Notes under the pieces: model-generated
What the model saw: the letters and a program-made list of their open reading frames with translations, nothing else
Database searches by the model: none
Told to the model about the DNA's origin: nothing
Made by a program: the position numbers and the translations under genes
DNA from: a virus
DNA: 20,057 bases
Virus record (IMG/VR): IMGVR_UViG_3300005915_000765
Location: 1-20,057 of that record
Strand: one strand, 5' to 3'
Part shown: piece after piece, positions 6,555 to 13,377 of the stretch
Position numbering within the stretch: position 1 is the stretch's first letter
Layout of the letters: the number at the start of each line of letters is the position of its first letter

Positions 6555-6575
6555 TTGAATTGTTAGTGTTAAACT
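6547..6575 (+). promoter_or_regulatory. Sigma70-like promoter before the portal gene (cassette A)
   Basis: TTGAAT at 6547-6552, a 17-base spacer and TAAACT at 6570-6575, with TGT directly before the -10 (extended -10). Five bases later comes AGAGGTTTATACA (6581-6593), matching the box at the expected start of transcription in the other cassettes. Confidence 0.6.
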
Positions 6576-6592
6576 ATTACAGAGGTTTATAC

Positions 6593-6615
6593 AGCCCCCG
6601 TTGAGGGGCTTTTTT
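6593..6615 (+). terminator. Leader hairpin with T-run before the portal gene
   Basis: AGCCCC (6593-6598) pairs with GGGGCT (6605-6610) around a six-base loop, followed by six T's. It has the form of an intrinsic terminator, but lies only 12 bases past the expected transcription start and 12 bases before the portal ATG. It could end read-through from the packaging genes, or act as a leader element. Confidence 0.7.
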
Positions 6616-6622
6616 ATTTAAA

Positions 6623-8515
6623 ATGGCAGCAATAAATACAATCGATGTTCCGGATGAGAAAGAGCGCAAAGAAGAGGGGGCTATTGGTGCAGAAGCAGTT
6701 GTAGACCTTAATGTTTCCGACGCCGAGCTTCGGTCTTTACTTAACTATAAATTGAGAACCAGCGAAGCCTATTGGGAGGAAAAGCCAAGAGACCTCACAA
6801 AAGCAAGAGAAAGAGCTACTAAGTATTGGACTGGCAGATACCAAGAGGATATGGACTTCTTTGGGCATGAGTTTCCTTATGTTGACAATAGAATCTTCAT
6901 GTCATTGGAAACGATCATCCCTATTGCTTTAACACGCCCCCCCGAGCCTTCTGTTGCTCCTGCTAAAGACAATGACGCTTCTAAACAATTAGCTGATGAT
7001 ATTAAGAATATACTATTGGCGAAGTACGAAGAGCTGGGATTGAGGAATAAGTTTAGAATGGCACTAAGGCATTTACTCCTCTTTAGGCAGGGGATATTGA
7101 AATACCGTTGGAATGAGGACTTAGGCGATGGTGGAGATTTTGAGGTTCATTGGGTTCGCCCCCAAAAGGTAGTCATTGATAAAAACGCTGTTGCTGGGGA
7201 GACACCAGGTTTTATTGCCGAATACATGGAAGATACTATTGAAGGGCTTGTGCGGAAGTTCCCCGATAAGAAAGGCGAAATATGGAAGAAGTTTCACATT
7301 ATAAGGGGAACGCAGAGGCAGTTGAGCCAAAGGGTGGGATATTATGAAATGTGGTTTGATTGTGTTGATAAGGACAACGAACCCCAACAGGGTGTTTGTT
7401 GGAAGTGTGAAGAGATTATCTTAGATAAGATGAAGAACCCAAACTGGGATTACGAAGGTGATGAAGATGGCACATATCACAATCATCTACCTAATCCTAA
7501 GATTCCCTATGTGTTCTTGAATCATCTTAATTTAGGGCGGAGCTTCATTGACGACATTGCTTTAGCCGAAGTTGCCTTTCCTCTACAGAAGGTAATTGAT
7601 AAAAGAGGCCAACAGATAGTTCAGAACGCTGATGCCGCTAATAGTGGATGGGTATTTAATAAGGAGTTTATCAGTAAACCAGAAGCCCAAAAGTTAACCG
7701 GCGCTTTCAATGAGAAAGTAGTAGGTGATGGGGATGTAAGGGGTGGGGCAATGCGACTACCACCACCTACCTTACCAGCTTATGTAATTGAAGATAAGTT
7801 TGACGCTAGAAACGAGATTGACAATCTATTAGGTACTCACTCTACTACCAGAGGAGAACGGGGCAAGAAAGAAACTTTGGGTGGCCGGATGTTACTCAAA
7901 GAAGCAGACACCGGGAGGATAGGGGATATTGTTAATTCTGCCATTGAACCAGCCGCTGAGAATTTATACAATGGATTGGTTCAGTTAATGAAGGTATTCT
8001 ATGTTAAAGAGCATTTTGTTAAATATCTAGGCGATGATGGGGAGCAGACATTCTTAGGGTTTGACAGAGACAAGATAGAAGATGGGGTTGAGATTAGAGT
8101 TAAGAGTGGAACGACCATGCCTGCTGATAAGACAAGGGAGCGGGTAGAAGCCCTGGAACTAGCTAAGGGTGGATTGATGGACCCCCTTACCTTGTTTGAG
8201 AAGCTGGACCATGTTAATCCGAAAGAAGAAGCCAAGAGAATGGTTCTATATACTATCGACCCAATGGTTTATTTAAAAGAGATTCTTGGTGTTGAGAGCG
8301 GACAGGATGAGGTAATGAGGGTAATTGAACAGATAAGCAGCGGGGAGTGGGTTGAACCACCCGAGGAAGTCTCTGAAGAGTATTTGGCTAACTATAGTGC
8401 TTTTGTTAAGTCGGCTGACTTCCAAAACCTTGAACCAGAGGTGCAGGTCATGCACACCAAACACTTGGAAATGGCGGCAGGGAAGGCCCGGATGGCTCTA
8501 GGGGAAGGCAGATAG
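6623..8515 (+). CDS. Portal protein
   Basis: A 630-residue protein consistent with tailed-phage portals, which form the dodecameric ring at one capsid vertex through which DNA enters and leaves. Features that fit are the position after the terminase, the size, and an N-terminal region rich in helices with YWTGRYQEDMDFFG and an alternating stem-like middle. A stretch around residues 300-350 (IALAEVAFPLQKVIDKRGQQ) matches the helical core of podovirus and P22-like portals. The C-terminus is acidic and helical. The ATG at 6623 has no adjacent SD and follows TTTATTTAAA directly, downstream of the cassette A hairpin. The TAG stop overlaps a GTG start. Confidence 0.85.
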   Translation: MAAINTIDVPDEKERKEEGAIGAEAVVDLNVSDAELRSLLNYKLRTSEAYWEEKPRDLTKARERATKYWTGRYQEDMDFFGHEFPYVDNRIFMSLETIIPIALTRPPEPSVAPAKDNDASKQLADDIKNILLAKYEELGLRNKFRMALRHLLLFRQGILKYRWNEDLGDGGDFEVHWVRPQKVVIDKNAVAGETPGFIAEYMEDTIEGLVRKFPDKKGEIWKKFHIIRGTQRQLSQRVGYYEMWFDCVDKDNEPQQGVCWKCEEIILDKMKNPNWDYEGDEDGTYHNHLPNPKIPYVFLNHLNLGRSFIDDIALAEVAFPLQKVIDKRGQQIVQNADAANSGWVFNKEFISKPEAQKLTGAFNEKVVGDGDVRGGAMRLPPPTLPAYVIEDKFDARNEIDNLLGTHSTTRGERGKKETLGGRMLLKEADTGRIGDIVNSAIEPAAENLYNGLVQLMKVFYVKEHFVKYLGDDGEQTFLGFDRDKIEDGVEIRVKSGTTMPADKTRERVEALELAKGGLMDPLTLFEKLDHVNPKEEAKRMVLYTIDPMVYLKEILGVESGQDEVMRVIEQISSGEWVEPPEEVSEEYLANYSAFVKSADFQNLEPEVQVMHTKHLEMAAGKARMALGEGR

Positions 8516-8688
8516 TGGACAAAAAGCAAGAAGCAATACAGAAGAGGTTAAAACAGTATTCTTCTGGTAAATGGGAAGAGGTCAATAGCGTTATTGCTGA
8601 ACATAATTCATTGTTTGATGAGGGGGAGATAGATTTTAGCAAAGCGATTAAGGGTATTGTTAAAAGGCTGCGGAAAATTGGTACTTGA
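8515..8688 (+). CDS. Hypothetical 57-aa protein after the portal
   Basis: Starts at GTG 8515 in a TAGTG overlap with the portal stop and ends at TGA 8686-8688. The product is charged and helical (KKQEAIQKRLKQYSSGKWEE and DFSKAIKGIVKRLRKIG). Its position between portal and capsid genes would suit a small head-assembly or connector accessory. The -35 box of the capsid promoter overlaps its stop codon. No family is recognised. Confidence 0.65.
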   Translation: MDKKQEAIQKRLKQYSSGKWEEVNSVIAEHNSLFDEGEIDFSKAIKGIVKRLRKIGT

Positions 8689-8713
8689 CAAGCATTTTAA
8701 AAGTTGATAGTAT
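8685..8713 (+). promoter_or_regulatory. Strong sigma70-like promoter before the capsid gene (cassette B)
   Basis: A perfect TTGACA at 8685-8690, a 17-base spacer and TAGTAT at 8708-8713, with TGA before the -10 acting as an extended -10. AGAGGTTTAGACA follows at 8720-8732, 6 bases past the -10. This is the best -35 of the set together with cassette C. Confidence 0.75.
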
Positions 8714-8731
8714 GCTTGCAGAGGTTTAGAC

Positions 8732-8754
8732 AACCCGCTTCGGCGGGTTTTTTT
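8732..8754 (+). terminator. First hairpin of the capsid leader (UUCG loop)
   Basis: AACCCGC pairs with GCGGGTT around a TTCG tetraloop (8732-8749). This is an unusually stable 7-bp stem, followed by a run of seven T's. By form it is a strong intrinsic terminator placed about 12 bases after the expected transcription start. Confidence 0.8.
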
Positions 8755-8762
8755 ATTGGAAC

Positions 8763-8782
8763 ACCCACGCTTTGTGGGTTTT
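8763..8782 (+). terminator. Second hairpin of the capsid leader
   Basis: ACCCAC (8763-8768) pairs with GTGGGT (8774-8779) around a five-base loop, followed by a short T stretch. It is present only in cassette B and sits between the first hairpin and the capsid SD. It may be a tandem terminator or an mRNA-stabilising leader stem. Confidence 0.6.
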
Positions 8783-8803
8783 ATTGTTTAAGGAGGAAAA
8801 AAC

Positions 8804-9874
8804 ATGGAATTTACAACCAGAGTCAGTTCGCTAACACAAGACAAACTACTTCCAAAAGTAGTCGATAATATTTTAGACGGTAATATCTTAGCCCTTCGTT
8901 TAATAGGTAACGCCAAGAAATGGTCTGGCGTTAACATGAAGAAACCAGTTAAGTACCAAAAGTCTGAAACTGGTGGTTCATTCGCAGGTTTAGACGCTTT
9001 CGACACTTCAACCAGTGAAACAAGGAAAGTTCCTTCTTATGATTTAAGAGCAGTTTATCAATCCGTTGCTATTCCTGGAATTGAGAAAGCAGTCAATGCT
9101 ACCGATTCACGGGTGATGGATTTGGTTAAGGTTGAAATTGAATCAGCCCAAGAGGATATGTTAGACAATATTGGCGACATGATTTACGGAGATGGGACAG
9201 GAAACGCTAATAAAGACTTCTTAGGACTGGGAGCGATTGTTGATGACAGCACTGATGTTGATACTTTAGGTGGAATTACCCGAAGCACAGACACTTGGTG
9301 GAAGGCAATTAGAACCGCTTCAGGCGGAACTGTATCCTTAACCAAGATGGCAACTTTGACTTCTGCTGTTGCCGGTGGTTCTTCTTTAAGACAACGACCA
9401 AGTATGTTCGTCTGTGATGAAACTGTTTGGGATTTATACGAGAGTCTACTTTCCGCAACGGTTAGGGCAAACTACGAAGCCTATGGCTATCCGGTGGTTA
9501 CTCGAAACTCAAAGGGAGCAATGCGACAAAGCCAAGCCTTAAAAGGTACGGCAGGATTCGCCGCTTTGACTTTCCGAGGAATCCCAGTAGTTGCTGATGA
9601 GAAAGCACCTGTCGAAACCTTATACGCTTTAAATGAAAATTACATTGACTGGTACGGTTGTAAGTCTCCTGACTTAACATCAATCAGTTTAGGGGCTGGT
9701 CAGATTGACGGCATCTACGCAGATGTACCTTCAAAGAATCATGGATTCGGATGGACGGGATTCAAAGTACCAACCAATCAATTCGGAGAAGTCGGACAGA
9801 TTATATTATTAGGTAACCTCTTGACTTGGCAGCCACGACGGCATGGTAAGTTAACAGGTATCACGGGGGTATAA
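8804..9874 (+). CDS. Major capsid protein, HK97-fold type
   Basis: A 356-residue protein of the expected size and place for the major capsid protein. The N-terminal part contains RVSSLTQDKLLPKVVDNIL and a strand pair with KPVKYQKSETGGSFAG. A long helix follows at residues about 100-135 (VEIESAQEDMLDNIGDMIYG), matching the spine helix of HK97-type capsids. The C-terminal half is strand-rich (TFRGIPVVADEKAPVETLYA), with the F-R-G-I-P-V-V-D pattern common near the capsid A-domain. Translation uses a perfect AGGAGG (8791-8796) 7 bases before the ATG, the strongest late RBS, as expected for the most abundant virion protein. No separate protease gene is seen. Confidence 0.85.
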   Translation: MEFTTRVSSLTQDKLLPKVVDNILDGNILALRLIGNAKKWSGVNMKKPVKYQKSETGGSFAGLDAFDTSTSETRKVPSYDLRAVYQSVAIPGIEKAVNATDSRVMDLVKVEIESAQEDMLDNIGDMIYGDGTGNANKDFLGLGAIVDDSTDVDTLGGITRSTDTWWKAIRTASGGTVSLTKMATLTSAVAGGSSLRQRPSMFVCDETVWDLYESLLSATVRANYEAYGYPVVTRNSKGAMRQSQALKGTAGFAALTFRGIPVVADEKAPVETLYALNENYIDWYGCKSPDLTSISLGAGQIDGIYADVPSKNHGFGWTGFKVPTNQFGEVGQIILLGNLLTWQPRRHGKLTGITGV

Positions 9875-9878
9875 AAAA

Positions 9879-10604
9879 ATGTTAACAGGAACGCCACAAA
9901 TTTTCGAGTTAAATCCGTATGAACAGCACACCGAGCAGATGCACCAATTAGGTATGAAGGCAACCGCCGGGAACGGCGACATTTACCGATATACTAAACT
10001 TGATGCTGATGTTGTAGCAGGGATGCTTTTGGTAGCACCGGGAAAGATTGCTCTTCATCAGAACCTCGCAGTAGCAGTTGCTAATGTGGTCGGTGATAAA
10101 AAGGTTGTACTAGATGTTGGAGCAGCAGCAATAGTTGCAGGAACTTACGATGGAGGTACTTTAGTATTCAACGACAACAGTCCCGAAGGTGAGTGGTACA
10201 CAATCACAAACCATGAGGCAAATGCTGGATCACTAGAAACAGACATCTTTATTGTCCCAGGCATTAAGACAGCAACGGTTGTTGATAGTTCTCAAGCGTG
10301 CTTAATCAAGAATCCCTGGAATTTACCAGTAGTTTCTCAGTTAATCGCTGAAAGAGCAGCTGGAGTTACGGTTCAAGACTGGGATGTATCAGCGAATGAA
10401 TATGGATGGCTCAAAACCAGAGGGATGAGCGCATTACTAGCCGACACCACAGGATGGACAAAAGGATACACACTGGCAATTTCTGACCAAGTAAACGGAG
10501 CCGGTGGAGTAAATGATGGTGGAGCAACAATGGTTGTAATAGGCCAAGGAATTGATACTGGAACAGCAGGAGAATTTAACGCAGTATATTTAACAATAGA
10601 TTAA
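9879..10604 (+). CDS. Probable head decoration or minor virion protein, 241 aa
   Basis: Follows the capsid gene by 4 bases. The protein is rich in Ala, Gly, Val and Thr and strand-rich. Its N-terminal GNGDIYRYTKLDADVVAGML resembles the G-DGRVY-Y-K-G-AG pattern of capsid cement and decoration proteins. The C-terminal part (GWLKTRGMSALLADTTGWTK and GGATMVVIGQG) has the same repetitive barrel-like character. It is therefore likely a capsid-stabilising or other abundant virion protein, but no family can be named with confidence. There is no clear SD beyond a G-run in the capsid end, so it may rely on coupling. Confidence 0.6.
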   Translation: MLTGTPQIFELNPYEQHTEQMHQLGMKATAGNGDIYRYTKLDADVVAGMLLVAPGKIALHQNLAVAVANVVGDKKVVLDVGAAAIVAGTYDGGTLVFNDNSPEGEWYTITNHEANAGSLETDIFIVPGIKTATVVDSSQACLIKNPWNLPVVSQLIAERAAGVTVQDWDVSANEYGWLKTRGMSALLADTTGWTKGYTLAISDQVNGAGGVNDGGATMVVIGQGIDTGTAGEFNAVYLTID

Positions 10605-10663
10605 TTATTTAACTCGCTCTTGACCTGACTAGATCGGGGAGAGAACTTTAAAAGGAGAAAAAA

Positions 10664-10810
10664 ATGGGAAAGAAAGAAAAACTAGGAGTCTTTTACAAGA
10701 GTTACGACATTAAGTGGCTCAGAGAAATGCCAGAACATCCAGATTATAAGCTAGTTGCTGAATACGATGCTTTAGTAGCAAAGGCAGCTAAAAAGAAAGG
10801 TAAAAAATAA
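10664..10810 (+). CDS. Hypothetical 48-aa protein
   Basis: ATG 10664 has a GGAG 6 bases upstream; TAA 10808-10810 overlaps the next ATG by one base (TAATG). The product starts and ends with lysine clusters (MGKKEK and AKKKGKK) around a helical, acidic-aromatic middle (YKSYDIKWLREMPEHPDYKL). The spacing, RBS and coupling argue that it is real. Its role among virion genes is unknown. The 59 bases before it (10605-10663) contain no convincing promoter or terminator. Confidence 0.65.
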   Translation: MGKKEKLGVFYKSYDIKWLREMPEHPDYKLVAEYDALVAKAAKKKGKK

Positions 10811-11799
10811 TGGGTAAAGCAAGAGATTATATGCCAGCATTAAAATTCGGACACAAGATTTATCCTGAAGATTTAGCAGGAATGATAGGACTGCCTTCTG
10901 TCGGGGATATTTGGTATGTTGACCCAGGAAAGACTAGCGGAGTATCAGGCTCAGGAAGAACTAAGGAAGATGCTTTTATTACAGTAGCAGAGGGCTTAGC
11001 AGCTACAACCGCAGATCAAGATGATGTAGTTTTAATTACACCATCCAGCTCAACCGGTAGAACTAATGAGGTAGTAGCTATTGACTGGAACAAGAGGAGA
11101 ACTCATTTAATTGGTTCTACTGCACCAACAATGTTCAATCCAAGAGCAGGAATGTCATTCAGTTCAGCAGTTGTATCGCCTTGTTTCACAATTTCGACCA
11201 GAAGTTGTATTTTCAAGAACTTTACTATTTCTAATATGCAGGACATAAATGTTACGGTTGAAATGACTAGCGATTACAACTACTACGAAGGAATCCATTT
11301 CGCAGGTATGGGAAATGCTTCCGCAGGTGATGATACCGCAGCAAGAATTATTAGGTTGAACGGTTCAGGAGAAAATACCTTTAATGGTTGTACTTTTGGT
11401 CTTGATACTGTTTACCGAACAGCTGCAAACGCAACAATAGAGTTTGTGACTGCAAAGAATAATGCTAACAATGTATTTAACGGTTGTATCTTTACAATGG
11501 CTGGAGATGCAGATGCACCTAGACATTTGTTCGTTGAGGACTCTGGTTGTAATAGGTTCGCACTATTTGACAACTGTAAGTTCTTTGATAATTCAGACAC
11601 CACAGGTATATCAGCACAGACTGATGTAATTAAGGGTGGTGTAGGAACAGACCAAGGTGGAGTTGTGATATTCAAAGATTGTATGGCAGTAGGTACTGCA
11701 GGTTGGTCGAATGAAATCACAGGAGTTAAAATACTTGGCTCAGATAACAACGCTACGACATTAACAAACTATTGTTTAGGCGTAAATCCAACGGCTTAA
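10810..11799 (+). CDS. Beta-helix virion protein, pectate-lyase-like
   Basis: A 329-residue protein with features of a right-handed beta-helix. The opening DIWYVDPGKTSGVSGSGRTK and TVAEGLAA is the typical lead into the solenoid. Repeated rungs follow with N-F/G-C/F patterns (IFKNFTISNM, NTFNGCTFG, NVFNGCIFT, ALFDNCKFF and VIFKDCMAVG). Regular cysteines and asparagines suggest stacked ladders. In phages this fold occurs in receptor-binding spikes and in capsid-associated proteins; the position after capsid and decoration genes leaves both open. Catalytic residues for polysaccharide cleavage cannot be assigned. The start is coupled to the 48-residue gene, with an AAAGG about 8 bases upstream. 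Confidence 0.7.
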   Translation: MGKARDYMPALKFGHKIYPEDLAGMIGLPSVGDIWYVDPGKTSGVSGSGRTKEDAFITVAEGLAATTADQDDVVLITPSSSTGRTNEVVAIDWNKRRTHLIGSTAPTMFNPRAGMSFSSAVVSPCFTISTRSCIFKNFTISNMQDINVTVEMTSDYNYYEGIHFAGMGNASAGDDTAARIIRLNGSGENTFNGCTFGLDTVYRTAANATIEFVTAKNNANNVFNGCIFTMAGDADAPRHLFVEDSGCNRFALFDNCKFFDNSDTTGISAQTDVIKGGVGTDQGGVVIFKDCMAVGTAGWSNEITGVKILGSDNNATTLTNYCLGVNPTA

Positions 11800-11800
11800 A

Positions 11801-12028
11801 ATGGCAGTTGCTCCTTACAAAGTAGAACTTACTTGCCTTCGTTGTAGTGGTACTGGAAAACTTCCAATTGGTTCCCAAGGTGCAGATATTGATTGCCCAT
11901 CTTGTGAGGGTGATGGAAGGGTATACGAAGGAACAGCTGAGGGTGCAGAACAAATGGCCGATCTAGCTGATAAGGTAAACGATTGTATTAGTAAATTAGA
12001 CGACATCTTAGAGAAACTAAACGAATAA
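11801..12028 (+). CDS. DnaJ-type zinc-finger small protein, 75 aa
   Basis: Two CxxCxGxG motifs, C12-x2-C15-x-G17-x-G19 (CLRCSGTG) and C32-x2-C35-x-G37-x-G39 (CPSCEGDG), form the same kind of zinc module as the central domain of DnaJ/Hsp40. No J domain is present. The C-terminal half is an acidic heptad-like coiled coil (ADLADKVNDCISKLDDILEK). It lies at the end of the capsid module, so it may bind a virion protein or act as a small assembly factor; this is inference. The ATG follows CTTAAA with no SD, one base after the upstream stop. Confidence 0.75.
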   Translation: MAVAPYKVELTCLRCSGTGKLPIGSQGADIDCPSCEGDGRVYEGTAEGAEQMADLADKVNDCISKLDDILEKLNE

Positions 12029-12032
12029 AAAC

Positions 12033-12061
12033 TTGACAAGTCCTTTATCCCGTGTTACTCT
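12033..12061 (+). promoter_or_regulatory. Sigma70-like promoter (cassette C)
   Basis: A perfect TTGACA at 12033-12038, a 17-base spacer and a weaker TACTCT at 12056-12061, preceded by TGT (extended -10). AGAAGCTTATACA follows at 12068-12080, a variant of the conserved start-site box. Confidence 0.6.
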
Positions 12062-12079
12062 ATCGTTAGAAGCTTATAC

Positions 12080-12110
12080 AGCTCATGCCTTTTAAGGCGT
12101 GGGCTTTTTT
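12080..12110 (+). terminator. Long leader hairpin with T-run (cassette C)
   Basis: An 11-bp stem with two G-U pairs (arms 12080-12090 and 12095-12105) around a TTTA loop, followed by T's to 12110. An ATG at 12085 is buried in the stem and is not taken as the gene start. By form it is an intrinsic terminator. Confidence 0.75.
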
Positions 12111-12120
12111 ATTTAAAAGA

Positions 12121-12603
12121 ATGTCAAACACATCAAAAGCAAAACTAAACCCCCAAGACATCCTCGTCTTTTGTAATATAGATAAAGAAGATTTTACCTT
12201 CAAGTTTGATGGCAACCCCTACACAATTAAAGCAGGTGATACTCGTTTCTTCCCCCGTTTTCTAGCTGGACATGGAGCTAAACACTTAATAGACAAGATA
12301 CTCAACAGGCAGGAAAAGAAAACAAGCTTGGATAATTTAAGAGAAGAACTAGGTAATCAGATTATCCTAGGATTGGCTGATAAGTACCGCCCACAAGCCC
12401 CTAAGACATTAACCCAAAAGGTAGAAGAACTCAACCCTAAAGAAGATGATAAGGAAGAGTTTGAGGGATTAAAGAAGGAAGTCGAGGAATTACCAACCAA
12501 GAAAGAACTATTAAAACAAGCCGAAGCCAAAGGGCTGACGGTAGACAAGAAGCTAGAAAAAATGAAAGTTAAGGATTTAATGGAAATGATTAAGGACTTA
12601 TAA
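12121..12603 (+). CDS. Virion or head-completion protein with SAP-like C-terminus, 160 aa
   Basis: An ATG at 12085 is in frame, but it falls inside the leader hairpin. ATG 12121 follows ATTTAAAAGA as in the sister cassettes and is chosen. The N-terminal domain (residues 1-75) is strand-rich, with FKFDGNPYTIKAGDTRFFPR and FLAGHGAKHLIDKIL. This resembles small uncharacterised phage proteins encoded near the capsid gene. An acidic linker follows. The last 35 residues (TKKELLKQAEAKGLTVDKKL and KMKVKDLMEMI) look like a SAP/LEM-like helix-extended-helix, often nucleic-acid binding. A head-tail joining role is possible, not shown. Confidence 0.6.
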   Translation: MSNTSKAKLNPQDILVFCNIDKEDFTFKFDGNPYTIKAGDTRFFPRFLAGHGAKHLIDKILNRQEKKTSLDNLREELGNQIILGLADKYRPQAPKTLTQKVEELNPKEDDKEEFEGLKKEVEELPTKKELLKQAEAKGLTVDKKLEKMKVKDLMEMIKDL

Positions 12604-13217
12604 TGACAGAACCAAAGATTGAACCAGGAATCAAACCAGACGACCCAAAGGAAGAACTAGACCCAAAGATTCAAGAACAGATTGATAAGGGGGTTAGTGA
12701 AGGTATTGAGAAAGCAAAAGAAGAATTGAAGCCTGAGCCCGAACCAGAGCCAGAACCCGATGAAAAGAGTTATGTAGATTCTTCTTATAAGCCTGATACT
12801 TGGAACAAAGTATTTAAAAGGGGTGAGGAAATCAGTCGGGAAGCCGCTAGGGAAGAGTTTAAAAAGGTAAGGGAAGAAGAAAAAGAGGAAATGGACAAGA
12901 TTAACGATGGCTTTGACAAACAGCTTAACGAGCTTCGTGATGGTGGGGCTGATATTGACAAAGACACCGAAAAGGAAATCTTCCAGCTTGGAAGAAAGCT
13001 AGGGAGTGCTAATATAAAGGAACTTTACACTGTTCTTAAAGCTACTAAAGAGGTTAAAAAAGAAAAGGAAGTAGAGAGAACCCTAGACCTTGCTAAAAAG
13101 GCAAGTCTGGTTGGTTCTGGTAACGCTCCAGGTAAAAGCAAAGTCTCCAAGTCTTACGCTGACATTGCCGGTAAAAGCATGGACGATTTAATAGATGAGG
13201 AGTTTGGTGAAGAATAA
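12603..13217 (+). CDS. Acidic scaffold-like protein, 204 aa
   Basis: Coupled to the previous gene by TAATG, with an AAGGA upstream. The protein is strongly acidic and nearly all helical, with a proline-glutamate repeat (PEPEPEPEP) at residues about 43-51 and long charged helices after it. The end (VSKSYADIAGKSMDDLIDEE) resembles C-terminal tails of phage scaffolding proteins, which bind the capsid inner surface during prohead assembly and leave afterwards. Usually scaffold genes precede the capsid gene, whereas this lies about 2.7 kb after it, so a different internal virion protein is also possible. Confidence 0.5.
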   Translation: MTEPKIEPGIKPDDPKEELDPKIQEQIDKGVSEGIEKAKEELKPEPEPEPEPDEKSYVDSSYKPDTWNKVFKRGEEISREAAREEFKKVREEEKEEMDKINDGFDKQLNELRDGGADIDKDTEKEIFQLGRKLGSANIKELYTVLKATKEVKKEKEVERTLDLAKKASLVGSGNAPGKSKVSKSYADIAGKSMDDLIDEEFGEE

Positions 13218-13377
13218 AAAGAAAGTGCCGTCTTTTAAAAAAAGGCAAGATATATTTGTTAAAAAGGTCAATAAGATTGGCGATGAACTAGGAGTTGCCA
13301 TTATTGCTAGACTTGATGTTAAAGGTGATGGCATTTTACCCAAGTTGTTTCTAGCTGATACATTTGAGAAAAAGTGA
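13207..13377 (+). CDS. Hypothetical 56-aa protein
   Basis: The frame contains an ATG at 13195 without an SD and a GTG at 13207 with AGGAG (13198-13202) 4 bases upstream; the GTG is preferred. The protein has a basic N-terminus (KNKKKVPSFKKRQ) and then an alpha/beta-looking body (GDELGVAIIARLDVKGDGIL). No family is recognised. Its TGA overlaps the GTG of the coiled-coil gene (GTGA), so the two are translationally linked. Confidence 0.6.
   Translation: MKNKKKVPSFKKRQDIFVKKVNKIGDELGVAIIARLDVKGDGILPKLFLADTFEKK

Noticed and set aside
10605-10663. A sixth regulatory cassette before the 48-residue gene
   Set aside because: A TTGACC is present, but no -10 at the right spacing, no stable hairpin with a T-run and no AGAGGTTTA box; a normal GGAG serves the gene.
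12085-12120. Upstream ATG for the 160-residue protein
   Set aside because: It lies within the stem of the leader hairpin, and the sister cassettes start after ATTTAAA; 12121 fits the pattern.
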